Position numbers and translations under genes: made by a program. Under the pieces are notes generated by a model. That model had not been told where the DNA came from. It did no database searches and was given only the letters and a program-made list of their open reading frames with translations. Of a stretch of DNA of 64,000 nucleotides, positions 8,974-17,771 are shown one piece after another. Positions within the stretch are counted from its first letter, which is position 1, and every line of letters starts with the position of its first letter. This DNA is from Ignavibacteria bacterium (GTDB lineage Bacteria > Bacteroidota > Ignavibacteria > SZUA-365): assembly GCA_016720835.1 (NCBI GenBank), contig JADKJW010000002.1, positions 62,001 through 126,000 on the forward strand, read 5' to 3'.

Positions 8974-9687
8974 TCACTCGGTCAGCGCGAGTTTGCGCAG
9001 CAGCGGCGCGGGCCGGTACCGGTCGTCACCCAGCTGCTCATGCAGCGCCTTGACGATCGCGTACACATGTTTCCAGCCGACGGCCTTCCCCCAGGCCAGC
9101 GGACCCTGCGGATAGTTGACGGCGAGCGTCATCGATTTTTCGATCGCGTCTTCGTTCGCGACGCCCTGCTGCAGGACGAGCACGGCTTCGTTCACGATCA
9201 TGCACATGAGACGCGGGTAGACGAGGCCGACCTCGTCGTTGACCACTTCCATGCGCCGGCCGATTGAAGAGAGGAATTCCGCGACGGCCTCGTGATGCCG
9301 GCGCGCGCTCCCGTGCGGATACGCGATCTCGACGGCCTCTGCCGCGAGGAGGGTCGGCAGCGCCGCGATGCCGATGATGCGCTCGGGCTTGGCGGTCCAC
9401 GACGCGATCTCCGTGGCGCTGACGGCGACGCTGTTGCAGAGCAGGGGCACGGAATTTTTCGTCGACGCGATCAGCTCCGCGAGCAGCGCCTGCCGCTTCT
9501 CGGTGGCGGCGACGTGAAAATTGAACAGGAGATCCGCGCCATCGACTTCGTCGAGATGCGTGACGTGCAGCGCGTTTTTCGAGAGGTGCCGTTTCGCATC
9601 CCGGCTGTACACGTAGCAGCGGTGCTCGTCGCAGAGGCTGACCCAGTCATTGACGATCGCGGCGGGACCGGTAAAGAGGAGATTCAT
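8974..9687 (-). CDS. 3-hydroxyacyl-CoA dehydrogenase-related protein lacking the NAD motif
   Basis: This 237-residue protein resembles 3-hydroxyacyl-CoA dehydrogenases in its C-terminal helical half: EVGLVYPRLMCMIVNEAVLVLQQGVANEDAIEKSMTLA... followed by GPLAWG, the dimerisation/substrate domain. The N-terminal half (MNLLFTGPAAIVNDWVSLCD) lacks a recognisable GxGxxG dinucleotide motif. It lies 57 nt after hbd in the same operon. It could be an accessory subunit or a diverged, inactive paralogue. Function beyond the family link is inferred. Confidence 0.72.
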   Translation of the reverse strand: MNLLFTGPAAIVNDWVSLCDEHRCYVYSRDAKRHLSKNALHVTHLDEVDGADLLFNFHVAATEKRQALLAELIASTKNSVPLLCNSVAVSATEIASWTAKPERIIGIAALPTLLAAEAVEIAYPHGSARRHHEAVAEFLSSIGRRMEVVNDEVGLVYPRLMCMIVNEAVLVLQQGVANEDAIEKSMTLAVNYPQGPLAWGKAVGWKHVYAIVKALHEQLGDDRYRPAPLLRKLALTE

Positions 9688-9744
9688 ATCGATATCCGGA
9701 TTATCTGATCTGCATGTCTGAGAATGAACGGCACGGGAGCGCGG

Positions 9745-10596
9745 TCATTCATAGGAGTAGAAGCCGCGCCCGGTCTTGCGGCCCAGGAGGCCGGCCTCGA
9801 CCAGCGAGCGCTGAATCTGTGAGGGGCGATAGCGTGGTTCGCCGTTGAAGGCGTCGTAGAGCGAGCGCGTCACTTCGTAATTCACGTCGTGTCCGATGAA
9901 ATCCATCAGCTCGAAGGGGCCCATGCGGAATCCGTGGGCGCGCACGATGCGGTCGATGGTTGCGTGATCGGCCACGTTCTCCTCGAGCATGCGCAGCGCC
10001 TCGTTGTAGAACGGCCGCGCGATGCGGTTGACGATGAAGCCGGGCGTGTCCTTCGCTTCCACCGCGGTTTTCCCCATTTCTTCGGCCATCTGCAGCACCG
10101 CCTCCAGCGTCTCCAGCGAGGTGAAACGGCCCGGAATCACCTCCACGAGCTTCATGAGATGCGCCGGATTGAAGAAGTGCATGCCCGCGACCCGCTCGGG
10201 ATTCGGGATGGCGGCGGACAGCGCGGTGATGGAGAGAGAGGACGTGTTCGACGCGAAGATGGTGTCCGCTGGACAGATACCCGCGAGATCCGTGAAGAGC
10301 TGTCGTTTGAGATCCATCAATTCGGGCACGGCTTCGATCACGAAACTCGACCCTGCCAGTTCATGGAATTCACCGGTCAGACGAAATGCGCCCAGCACTC
10401 GGTCGCGCTGTTCGGCGGAGAGTTTGCCTTTGTCGACCATGCCGCCGAGGATTTTTTCGACCGCCGCCCACGCGCGGTCGCGGCTGTTGCGGAAGGCGTC
10501 GTAGACGAGCACGGATCTGCCGGTCAGCAGGGCCGCGATGGCAATGCCGCGGCCCATTGCGCCGCCGCCGAGAATGGTCACTGTCTGGTGAGTCAT
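9745..10596 (-). CDS. hbd: 3-hydroxybutyryl-CoA dehydrogenase
   Basis: The enzyme interconverts 3-hydroxyacyl-CoA and 3-oxoacyl-CoA with NAD(P), in the cytosol. The 283 residues begin with a Rossmann motif (TILGGGAMGRGIA). They carry the characteristic catalytic region VAGMHFFNPAHLMKLVEVI with its His near residue 138, and then KDTPGFIVNRIARPFYNEAL. The C-terminal domain ends GRKTGRGFYSYE, typical of the short (about 280-residue) Hbd/PaaH type. It starts 27 nt after the icmF stop, implying an operon of CoA-ester conversion enzymes. Confidence 0.93.
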   Translation of the reverse strand: MTHQTVTILGGGAMGRGIAIAALLTGRSVLVYDAFRNSRDRAWAAVEKILGGMVDKGKLSAEQRDRVLGAFRLTGEFHELAGSSFVIEAVPELMDLKRQLFTDLAGICPADTIFASNTSSLSITALSAAIPNPERVAGMHFFNPAHLMKLVEVIPGRFTSLETLEAVLQMAEEMGKTAVEAKDTPGFIVNRIARPFYNEALRMLEENVADHATIDRIVRAHGFRMGPFELMDFIGHDVNYEVTRSLYDAFNGEPRYRPSQIQRSLVEAGLLGRKTGRGFYSYE

Positions 10597-10623
10597 GGTG
10601 AATGGATCATCGAGTGTGGAAGA

Positions 10624-13600
10624 TTACATGTTCCGGCGGTACTGCCCGCCGACGTCGTACAGCGCGGAGGAGATCTGCCCGAGCGACGCGTGTTTCACGG
10701 CTTCGAGCAAAGCATCGAAAATGTTGCCGTGGGCGTGCGCGGTTTCCTGCACACCCTTGATCGCACTGGCGCCGTGCGCGGCGTTGCGCTTTTGAAACGC
10801 GCGTAAGTTTTCGATTTGCTGGATCTTCTCGTCCTCGGTGGAACGGATCAGCTCCGTGGGTTGCGCTTCCACCGCCGTGCTGTTCGCCGGCCTCAGAAAG
10901 GTGTTCACGCCGACGATCGGGAGTCGCCCATCGTGTTTCAGCTCTTCGTAGAGCATCGACTCCTCCTGAATCTTCCCGCGCTGGTACATCGTCTCCATCG
11001 CGCCGAGCACGCCTCCGCGGTCGGAGATGCGGCGGAACTCGCGCAGCACGGCCTCCTCGACGAGGTCGGTCAGCTCCTCGACGATGAAGGCGCCCTGCAG
11101 AGGATTCTCGTTCTTCGCCATGCCGAGTTCGCGATTGATGATGAGCTGGATGGCGAGGGCGCGGCGCACGCTCTCTTCGGTGGGCGTGGTGATCGCCTCG
11201 TCGTAAGCGTTCGTGTGCAGCGAATTGCAGTTGTCGTAGATCGCGTACAGCGCCTGCAACGTGGTGCGGATGTCGTTGAAGTCGATCTCCATCGCATGCA
11301 GCGAACGGCCGCTCGTCTGGATATGGTACTTGAGTTTCTGCGAACGGTCGTTGCCGCCGTAGAGCTTCTTCATCGCGATCGCCCAGATGCGCCGCGCCAC
11401 GCGGCCGATCACCGCGTACTCCGGATCGAGACCGTTGGAGAAGAAGTACGACAGGTTCGGCGCGAAATCGTCGATGTGCATGCCCCGCGACAGGTAGTAC
11501 TCCACGAAGGTGAACCCGTTCGCGAGCGTGAAGGCGAGCTGGCTGATCGGATTCGCGCCGGCTTCGGCGATATGGTAGCCGGAAATCGACACCGAGTAGT
11601 AGTTGCGCACCTTGTTCCGCACGAAGTTCTGCTGGATGTCGCCCATCATCTTGAGCGCGAATTCCGTCGAGAAGATGCAGGTGTTCTGCGCCTGGTCCTC
11701 CTTGAGAATATCCGCCTGCACCGTGCCGCGCACGTTCGCGAGCGTGGCGGCGCGGATCGCCTGCAGGTCCTCCGCGGGCAGCAGGCCCTTGCCGATGAAG
11801 AAATCCGCGGACACGCCGAGCGTGCCGAGCCCGAAAAAGCGGTGCACACGCGCGCCGTTCTCGAACTGCGCCGGGCTCCCCAGCTCGCGCAGCACGCCCG
11901 CGAAATCGTCCACGCCTGCGTAGACCGGACGCGCCATGCCGAGCGATGCGAAATGCGCGTCGATGGCCTTCTGCGCGGCGTCGTAGCGGCCGTTCAGCAC
12001 CAGCCACTTCTCGGCCTGCTGGTCGATCGCCGTGTTCATGAACATCGCGAGAATCATCGGCGCCGGACCGTTGATCGTCATCGACACGGAGGTGTTCGGC
12101 GCGCAGAGATCGAACCCGCAGTACAGCTTCTTCATGTCGTCGAGCGTGCAGATCGACACGCCCGAGTTCCCGATTTTTCCGTAGATGTCGGGCCGCTCGT
12201 GCGGATCCTCGCCGTACAGCGTCACGGAATCGAAGGCCGTGGAGAGCCGCGCGGCGGGCAGTCCTTCAGAGACGTAATGGAAGCGCCGGTTTGTGCGCTC
12301 GGGCGAGCCCTCGCCCGCGAACATGCGCGTGGGATCCTCGTTCTCGCGCTTGAAGGGGAACACGCCGCCCGCGTAGGGAAAGCTGCCGGGCACGTTTTCC
12401 AGGAGCACCCAGCGGAGAATGTCGCCGCGGTCCTTGAATGCCGGCAGCGCCACCTTGGGCACGCGCGTGCCCGAGAGCGACGCGGTGAAGAGCTCGGTGA
12501 CGATCTCGCGGTCCCGCACTCGGGTGACGAGCTTCTCCTGACGGTAGGCTTCGCGCGCCGCGTCCCAGTTCGCCAGCAGCGCGCGGTTCTCGGGCGTGAT
12601 GAGCGATTCGAAGAGCGCGATCTGCCTGTCGAGCGCGTCGATCACCTCCTGCTGCAGTTCCTGCCTGCCGATTTCGACGACCCCTCCGGGCCCGGAAATC
12701 CGCAGCTCGCGGCGTGTGGAGGCCTCGATGAGGGTTTCCTTCGCGCCGAGCAGCTGATGCCATTTCCGTGCGTACACGGATTGTTCTTCCGCCCATTTCT
12801 TGTAGTTCTGCACCGCGTCGGAAATGTCCGCGAGGTAGCGGGTGCGTTCAGGGGGAATGATGGCGGCCTTGTCCGGCAATTCGGCCTTCGTGCCGAGGGT
12901 GGTCTGCCAGTCCGTCCCGGTCTTGCGGTTGATGGCGTCGACGAGCGCATGGAACAGATGGTTCGTGCCGCGATCGTTGAACTGGCTCGCGATGGTGGCG
13001 TAGACGGGCAGTTCCTCGTCCTTGGCGTCCCAGCGGCCGAGGTTGCGGCGCACCTGCTTGCGAATGTCGCGCAAGGCGTCTTCCGCCCCGCGCTTTTCGA
13101 ACTTGTTGAGGACGACGAGGTCGGCAAGATCGAGCATGTCGATCTTTTCGAGCTGCGTCTGGGCGCCGTATTCAGGCGTCATGACGTACATCGAGACGTC
13201 GACGAGATCGGTGATCGCCGAGTCGGACTGCCCGATGCCCGCCGTCTCCACGATCACGAGATCGAACCCCGCGATCTTGCAGATGTCGATGGCGCGCAGC
13301 AGCGCCGCGGACGTGGCGGTGTTCGCCGCGCGCGTCGCGAAGGACCGCATGAACACGCGCTGACTGCCCTGCGGATCCGAGGTCGCGATGGCGTTCATGC
13401 GGATGCGGTCGCCCAGCAGCGCGCCACCCGTGCGGCGCTTGGACGGATCGACCGAGAGCACCGCCATGGTGAGCGCGGGAAACGCCTGCAGGAAACGGCG
13501 GACGATCTCGTCCGTCAGCGACGACTTCCCCGCCCCGCCCGTGCCCGTGATGCCCAGCACCGGGACCTTCGGAATAGCGGATTCATCGATCCGGATATCG

Positions 13601-14163
13601 GTATTCTCCTCCACCACCGACAGCGCGCGGGCGAGCATTTTCGCATCGGTTCCAAGCTGTGCGCCGACGGATTCGACAGGCGAATTCTGAAACAGCAGCG
13701 TATGGTCACTCACCGCGAAGTCGTCGGACACCGCGGTGGAATAATCGCAGGCCTCGAGCATGAGGTCGATCATGCCCTGCAGGCCCAGCTCGCGGCCGTC
13801 CTGCGGGGAGAACACGCGGTCGATGCCGTGCGCGTGCAGCGCGTCGATTTCCTCCTGCACGATGACGCCGCCGCCGCCCGCGAAGATCTTGATGTGCCCG
13901 GCGCCGCGTTCCACCAGCAGATCCTTCATGAAGCGGAGATATTCCATGTGCCCGCCTTGATAGGACGAGATCGCGATGCCCTGCACATCCTCCTGCACGG
14001 CCGCATTGACGATCTCCGCCACGGACCGGTTATGCCCGAGGTGGATGACTTCCGCCCCGCTGGACTGCAAAATGCGGCGCATGATATTGATGCTGACATC
14101 ATGGCCGTCAAAGAGCGAGGCGGCCGTCACGAAGCGGATTTTGTGTGTCGGGGTGTACGGCAT
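10624..14163 (-). CDS. icmF: Fused adenosylcobalamin-dependent acyl-CoA mutase with G-protein chaperone (IcmF type)
   Basis: The 1179-residue fusion has the IcmF order. The B12-binding domain is first, with its cobalt-ligating His at position 21 (DGHDVSIN). A MeaI-like GTPase follows with P-loop GTGGAGKSS at about 207-215. The mutase TIM barrel is last, with QQAEKW, STEFALKMMGDIQQ and TSGRSLHAMEIDFNDIRTTLQAL. IcmF enzymes isomerise isobutyryl/n-butyryl-CoA or related branched acyl-CoAs; the GTPase loads and protects the cofactor. The ATG at 14163 was chosen over an upstream in-frame start because of ACAGGA before it and homology beginning here. It heads an operon with hbd. Confidence 0.94.
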   Translation of the reverse strand: MPYTPTHKIRFVTAASLFDGHDVSINIMRRILQSSGAEVIHLGHNRSVAEIVNAAVQEDVQGIAISSYQGGHMEYLRFMKDLLVERGAGHIKIFAGGGGVIVQEEIDALHAHGIDRVFSPQDGRELGLQGMIDLMLEACDYSTAVSDDFAVSDHTLLFQNSPVESVGAQLGTDAKMLARALSVVEENTDIRIDESAIPKVPVLGITGTGGAGKSSLTDEIVRRFLQAFPALTMAVLSVDPSKRRTGGALLGDRIRMNAIATSDPQGSQRVFMRSFATRAANTATSAALLRAIDICKIAGFDLVIVETAGIGQSDSAITDLVDVSMYVMTPEYGAQTQLEKIDMLDLADLVVLNKFEKRGAEDALRDIRKQVRRNLGRWDAKDEELPVYATIASQFNDRGTNHLFHALVDAINRKTGTDWQTTLGTKAELPDKAAIIPPERTRYLADISDAVQNYKKWAEEQSVYARKWHQLLGAKETLIEASTRRELRISGPGGVVEIGRQELQQEVIDALDRQIALFESLITPENRALLANWDAAREAYRQEKLVTRVRDREIVTELFTASLSGTRVPKVALPAFKDRGDILRWVLLENVPGSFPYAGGVFPFKRENEDPTRMFAGEGSPERTNRRFHYVSEGLPAARLSTAFDSVTLYGEDPHERPDIYGKIGNSGVSICTLDDMKKLYCGFDLCAPNTSVSMTINGPAPMILAMFMNTAIDQQAEKWLVLNGRYDAAQKAIDAHFASLGMARPVYAGVDDFAGVLRELGSPAQFENGARVHRFFGLGTLGVSADFFIGKGLLPAEDLQAIRAATLANVRGTVQADILKEDQAQNTCIFSTEFALKMMGDIQQNFVRNKVRNYYSVSISGYHIAEAGANPISQLAFTLANGFTFVEYYLSRGMHIDDFAPNLSYFFSNGLDPEYAVIGRVARRIWAIAMKKLYGGNDRSQKLKYHIQTSGRSLHAMEIDFNDIRTTLQALYAIYDNCNSLHTNAYDEAITTPTEESVRRALAIQLIINRELGMAKNENPLQGAFIVEELTDLVEEAVLREFRRISDRGGVLGAMETMYQRGKIQEESMLYEELKHDGRLPIVGVNTFLRPANSTAVEAQPTELIRSTEDEKIQQIENLRAFQKRNAAHGASAIKGVQETAHAHGNIFDALLEAVKHASLGQISSALYDVGGQYRRNM

Positions 14164-14208
14164 TGCTGTTCCTGTAATCAAGACAGGAAATATGTAAAAT
14201 TTCGGTGA

Positions 14209-14214
14209 AAAATA
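14209..14214 (-). promoter_or_regulatory. Putative -10 element (TATTTT) upstream of icmF
   Basis: The minus strand reads ATGCGTATTTTTCACC, 45 nt before the icmF ATG, within an AT-rich patch. It belongs to the recurring TATNTT set. Confidence 0.42.
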
Positions 14215-14368
14215 CGCATCGGGAACATCTGCCGTTTGTCATGCGTACTCCTCATGGGAGACGTTCAGCCTTCTTCGGGTCTGATGGATACAGGAACGTA
14301 ACGCAGCATCTCGGGTTGGGAAAATTCGAGCGGAATACTCGGTGTCGCAATACATGACGAGCGGAACA

Positions 14369-15987
14369 ATGTCAGAGAATCATCGCCACAACCGTCGATC
14401 TGTCCGGATGAAGGGATTCGATTACTCGCGTCCGGGAAGATATTTCGTGACGATGGTGACGTACGATCGACGACACCTGTTCGGATCGATCACAAATGGG
14501 AGCCTGTCCGAAAGCGCATTCGGAGCCATTGCTCGGGAATGCTGGCTGGAACTTCAGGACCATTTCCCTCAGGTTTCGTTGGATGCATTCGTGGTAATGC
14601 CTGATCACTTTCACGGCATTGTCCGCATTCACCCGAAAAAGGGCACTGCCGCGGAGCACTTCCATCCGCGTTCCACCCGGACCTCGATGCTCCCCGCTCA
14701 ACCCGGCGCCTGCGGTCCCGCACCATCCTCTTCGTCAGCCCGGGCGACGTCGGCTCCCGCACCATCCTCTTCGTCAGCCCGGGCGACGTCGGCTCCCGCA
14801 CCATCCTCTTCGTCAGCCCGGGCGACGTCGGCTCCCGCACCATCCTCTTCGTCAGCCCGGGCGACGTCGGCTCCCGCACCATCCTCTTCGTCAGCCCGGG
14901 CGATGTCGGCTCCTGAACCCTTCTCCCCGTCAGCCCGGGCGACGCATGCGTCGCCCAAAGCCGGTTGCACCGCACCACAAGGCCCCACCGGAACTGAGGG
15001 CGACAAACCCGATCGTTCCGCGTCGCCCAAAGCGGATTCTACTGCTCCTCGAGGCCCAGCCAGAACCGAAGAGAACAAACCCGCTCCTTCCTCCCCGTCA
15101 GCCCGGGCAACGTCGGCTCCCGAACCCTTCTCCCCGTCAGCCCGGGCGACGCATGCGTCGCCCAAAGCGGATTCTACTGCTCCTCGAGGCCCAGCCAGAA
15201 CCGAAGAGAACAAACCCGCTCCTTCCTCCCCGTCAGCCCGGGCGATGTCGGCTCCCGAACCCTTCTCCCCGTCAGCCCGGGCGACGTCGGCTCCCGAACC
15301 CTTCTCCCGTCAGCCCGGGCGACGCATGCGTCGCCCAAAGCGGATTCTGCTCCTCGAGGCCCAGCCAGAACCGAAGAGAACAAACCCGCTCCTTCCTCCC
15401 CGTCAGCCCGGGCAACGTCGGCTCCCGAACCCTTCTCCCCGTCAGCCCGGGCGACGTCGGCTCCCGCACCATCCTCTTCGTCAGCCCGGGCGACGTCGGC
15501 TCCTGAACCCTTCTCCCCGTCAGCCCGGGCGACGTCGGCTCCCGCACCATCCTCTTCGTCAGCCCGGGCGACGCATGCGTCGCCCAAAGCCGGTTGCACC
15601 GCACCACAAGGCCCCACCGGAACTGAGGGCGACAAACCCGATCGTTCAGCGTCGCCCAAAGCGGATTCTACTGCTCCTCGAGGCCCCACCGGAACTGACG
15701 AGAACTTAACCGATCGTCCTATTCGGACCAAGCAATCCTCTTCTCGACCCTGCGGCCCGCCTCCCGGTTCGCTTGGTGCGATTGTGGGTTCCTTCAAGTC
15801 GGCGGTATCCAAACGGATCCACAGGGAAATCCGCAGCTATCGCGGTCCCGTATGGCGGAGAAATTACCACGATCGCATCATCCGCAATGGAAGGGCATTG
15901 CTGCGCGTCCGCCGATACATCTTCAGAAATCCATCGCAATGGGGACGGCCGAAAAAACGCAGAAAACGAACTCCACCACAACCGTAA
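14369..15987 (+). pseudogene. REP-associated tyrosine transposase (Y1/HUH, RAYT) with large internal repeat insertion and frameshift
   Basis: Residues 1-90 are a classical RAYT start: GFDYSRPGRYFVTMVTYDRRHLF, then VVMPDHFHGIVRIHP with the HUH metal motif His80-Phe-His82. The C-terminal part is readable in a second frame from about 15700 to the TAA at 15987: GSLGAIVGSFKSAVSKRI, then WRRNYHDRIIRN with the catalytic Tyr, then IFRNPSQW. Between them lie about 330 codons of repeats coding SARATSAPAPSSS-like units. One repeat copy at about 15304-15309 has CTCCCG where other copies have CTCCCCG. This single lost C moves the frame by one and explains why the two halves do not join. Restoring it gives one continuous gene. 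The insertion sits in the normally short linker between HUH and Tyr. Confidence 0.88.
14734..15678 (+). repeat. REP-like palindrome / 39-nt repeat array inside the RAYT gene
   Basis: The string GTCAGCCCGGGC occurs about 16 times, mostly 39 nt apart in the first part. Four copies run into a perfect 20-nt palindrome, GGGCGACGCATGCGTCGCCC, at 14937-14956, 15144-15163, 15317-15336 and 15566-15585. A larger module of about 120 nt (palindrome, CAAAGCGGATTCTACTGCTC, GAGAACAAACCC...) is repeated at about 15026, 15160 and 15333. Because units are mostly multiples of 3, the array stays open in several frames on both strands. The palindromes look like REP sequences, the substrates of RAYTs. Confidence 0.88.
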
Positions 15988-16050
15988 CACGCACACTCAC
16001 CAGATCGTACTTGTTTATCCGGTGTAACTTTTTTTTTTGTTGAAGTTCGT

Positions 16051-16058
16051 TACCTTTG
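16051..16058 (+). promoter_or_regulatory. Bacteroidetes-type -7 box (TACCTTTG)
   Basis: TACCTTTG fits the Bacteroidetes TAnnTTTG consensus and lies 30 nt before the ATG at 16089, just after a long T-run. No well-spaced -33 TTTG is present, so the call is tentative. Confidence 0.35.
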
Positions 16059-16088
16059 ACGTACGCATCACCACTCCGGAGCACTTCC

Positions 16089-17744
16089 ATGATGACGAAA
16101 GCCGCGGGACTTCTTCTTCTGTGCTGCTGTTTCAATGCTCTGCAAGGCCAGACCGCGTTCATCCGCGGCACCGTCACCGGCACCGCCGGCAAGCCCCTGC
16201 CCATGGCCCACGTCTGGCTGAGCGAGACAGGCGAGCACGGCGACAAATGGATGCTCAAGGTGCGCAACGACGGCAGTTTTTTCTTCCCGGCGGAGAAGCC
16301 CGGCGCGTATATTTTTTCCGCCACCGGCGTGAATCATTCCGCTGCCACGAGCACGGTGTTTCTCAAACCCGGAGACACCATTCGCGCCGATGTCACGCTC
16401 GGCGGACTTCGCTTCAAGGACAGCGACGGCGCCCCGCTGGTGGTCGGCGCCTTCAGCAAATACTGGTGCGAAAAGGGTCTCCCAATGCAGCGCGGCGCGG
16501 ACGGCATCTGGCGCGCGAGTGTCCCCGGCACCGACAGTGTCCTGCGCTGCGCGGTCAAACAATCGAACACCCGGCTGGCGTTTGCGTGCAGCAATACCAT
16601 GCGCTACGATCTCTCGAAAGACCGTTCCGCTGTGTCTCCGGGCGGTGCGAAACTCACGTACGACGCGCTCATTCCTGTCAACGACGGAATGGCGCAGGTG
16701 AGCTTCGATCCATCCACAGTGTCGCAATCGCGGGAAGCATCCGAAATCCGCTTCGCGGACCGCCTGCACCAGACGCTGTACGCGACGCACGAGGAGTTTT
16801 CGAACTTTGGCGGCTTCGGCATGTTCGGCTCCACGTATTTCAAGCGCCTGCACCGGACATCGATCGACAAATCCCGCGTCGAGGACGCGATCACCGTCAT
16901 GGATGACGCGCTGGCGAGCGCCGACGATCCGATACTGAAAGCCTGCCTGGCCATCCATCGTCTGCGCCTCCAGGACCTCGTCGACGATGTGACGGAAGCG
17001 CAGGCAAGCGCCTGCTTCGCGGTGGCGCACGCGGACGCTCCGTTGTGGGCCGCGTTCCCTGAGACCTTCGCCGTCGCGCTGGCGCCCATGCGGGATGATG
17101 AAGCGCTCCTCTCCACGCTCGACGGCTTCCTCAGAGCGCATCAGGGAGAGAATGCCGGCGCCTGCGCGTTGTTCTCGCTGATGGAGGATGCCACCGCGCA
17201 ACGGCGCCGCGAGCGCTTCGTCGCGCTGCACGAGCGCTTCACGGAACGGTATCCGCACAGCGAGTATCACAGTTTCCTTGCGTCGGATTATCTGTCTTCA
17301 GCTTCCAGCCCCGGCGCGCCCTGCCCGGCCTTCGTCGCGCGGATGCGAGACGACAGCAGCCGCGTCATCAGCAACGAGAGCGTGCGCGGCAAGGTCACGC
17401 TGCTGTGGTTTACCATGCCAGGTCAATGGGAACAGGAGAAGCGGCTCGAGCGGCTCCGGGCCTTGCACAACAAATACCGCGACGCCGGTTTCGCGCTGGT
17501 CAATGTCCGTTGCATGCCCGAACGAAAGGGGGAAAGCGGCAGGACCTATCCAGAGCCCGACATGCCCTGGCAGCGCGCGGCGTTGCCCGATTATTCCAAT
17601 GTTCCCCTCGTGAAAACGCTCCGCATCTGGATCTTCCCGTACATCGTCCTTCTCGACAAAACAGGCGCCATCCTCGCGACCAGCGCAGGCCTTCGTGACG
17701 ACAAGGCGCTCGATGCCCTCATCGCCGAGGCGACGAAGAAATAG
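16089..17744 (+). CDS. Secreted carboxypeptidase-regulatory-like / thioredoxin-fold protein without CXXC
   Basis: The 551-residue protein has a signal peptide (MMTKAAGLLLLCCCFNALQGQ). An N-terminal carboxypeptidase regulatory-like beta-sandwich follows (FIRGTVTGTAGKPLPMAHVWLSE, to about residue 100). A long middle region is of unknown fold. The C-terminus from about residue 430 looks like a TlpA/AhpC thioredoxin fold: VRGKVTLLWFTMPGQWEQEKRLERL, then VPLVKTLRIWIFPYIVLLDKTGAIL. Where TlpA has WCxxC this protein reads FTMPGQWEQ, so the redox cysteines are gone. A non-redox surface or periplasmic role is inferred. Its last 33 nt recur at 19025, bracketing the next gene. Confidence 0.75.
   Translation: MMTKAAGLLLLCCCFNALQGQTAFIRGTVTGTAGKPLPMAHVWLSETGEHGDKWMLKVRNDGSFFFPAEKPGAYIFSATGVNHSAATSTVFLKPGDTIRADVTLGGLRFKDSDGAPLVVGAFSKYWCEKGLPMQRGADGIWRASVPGTDSVLRCAVKQSNTRLAFACSNTMRYDLSKDRSAVSPGGAKLTYDALIPVNDGMAQVSFDPSTVSQSREASEIRFADRLHQTLYATHEEFSNFGGFGMFGSTYFKRLHRTSIDKSRVEDAITVMDDALASADDPILKACLAIHRLRLQDLVDDVTEAQASACFAVAHADAPLWAAFPETFAVALAPMRDDEALLSTLDGFLRAHQGENAGACALFSLMEDATAQRRRERFVALHERFTERYPHSEYHSFLASDYLSSASSPGAPCPAFVARMRDDSSRVISNESVRGKVTLLWFTMPGQWEQEKRLERLRALHNKYRDAGFALVNVRCMPERKGESGRTYPEPDMPWQRAALPDYSNVPLVKTLRIWIFPYIVLLDKTGAILATSAGLRDDKALDALIAEATKK
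17709..17741 (+). repeat. 33-nt direct repeat, copy 1 (inside the 3' end of the thioredoxin-fold gene)
   Basis: The segment starting CTCGATGCCCTCATCGCCGA and ending GACGAAGAAA is identical to 19025-19057. The match extends to 38 nt with two mismatches. Here it encodes the protein's last residues, followed by TAG. The two copies bracket the beta-propeller lipoprotein gene. Confidence 0.93.
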
Positions 17745-17771
17745 GTGTCGAAAAAAATCGAAACCGCCTCG

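Noticed and set aside
2477..14208. Very long antisense open frames opposite mfd (2477-5671) and icmF (10816-14208)
   Set aside because: They mirror strongly supported genes; high GC and third-position bias make the opposite strand free of stops. Their translations are Arg/His/Glu-rich without family signatures.
14164..14368. Cobalamin riboswitch upstream of icmF
   Set aside because: The gap is short and I could not find the B12-box or a multi-stem structure; only a promoter-like AT patch is visible.
14698..15812. Minus-strand open frames through the RAYT repeat region
   Set aside because: The 39-nt units are multiples of 3 and stop-free in several frames, so long open frames arise automatically; no family signature or start signal.
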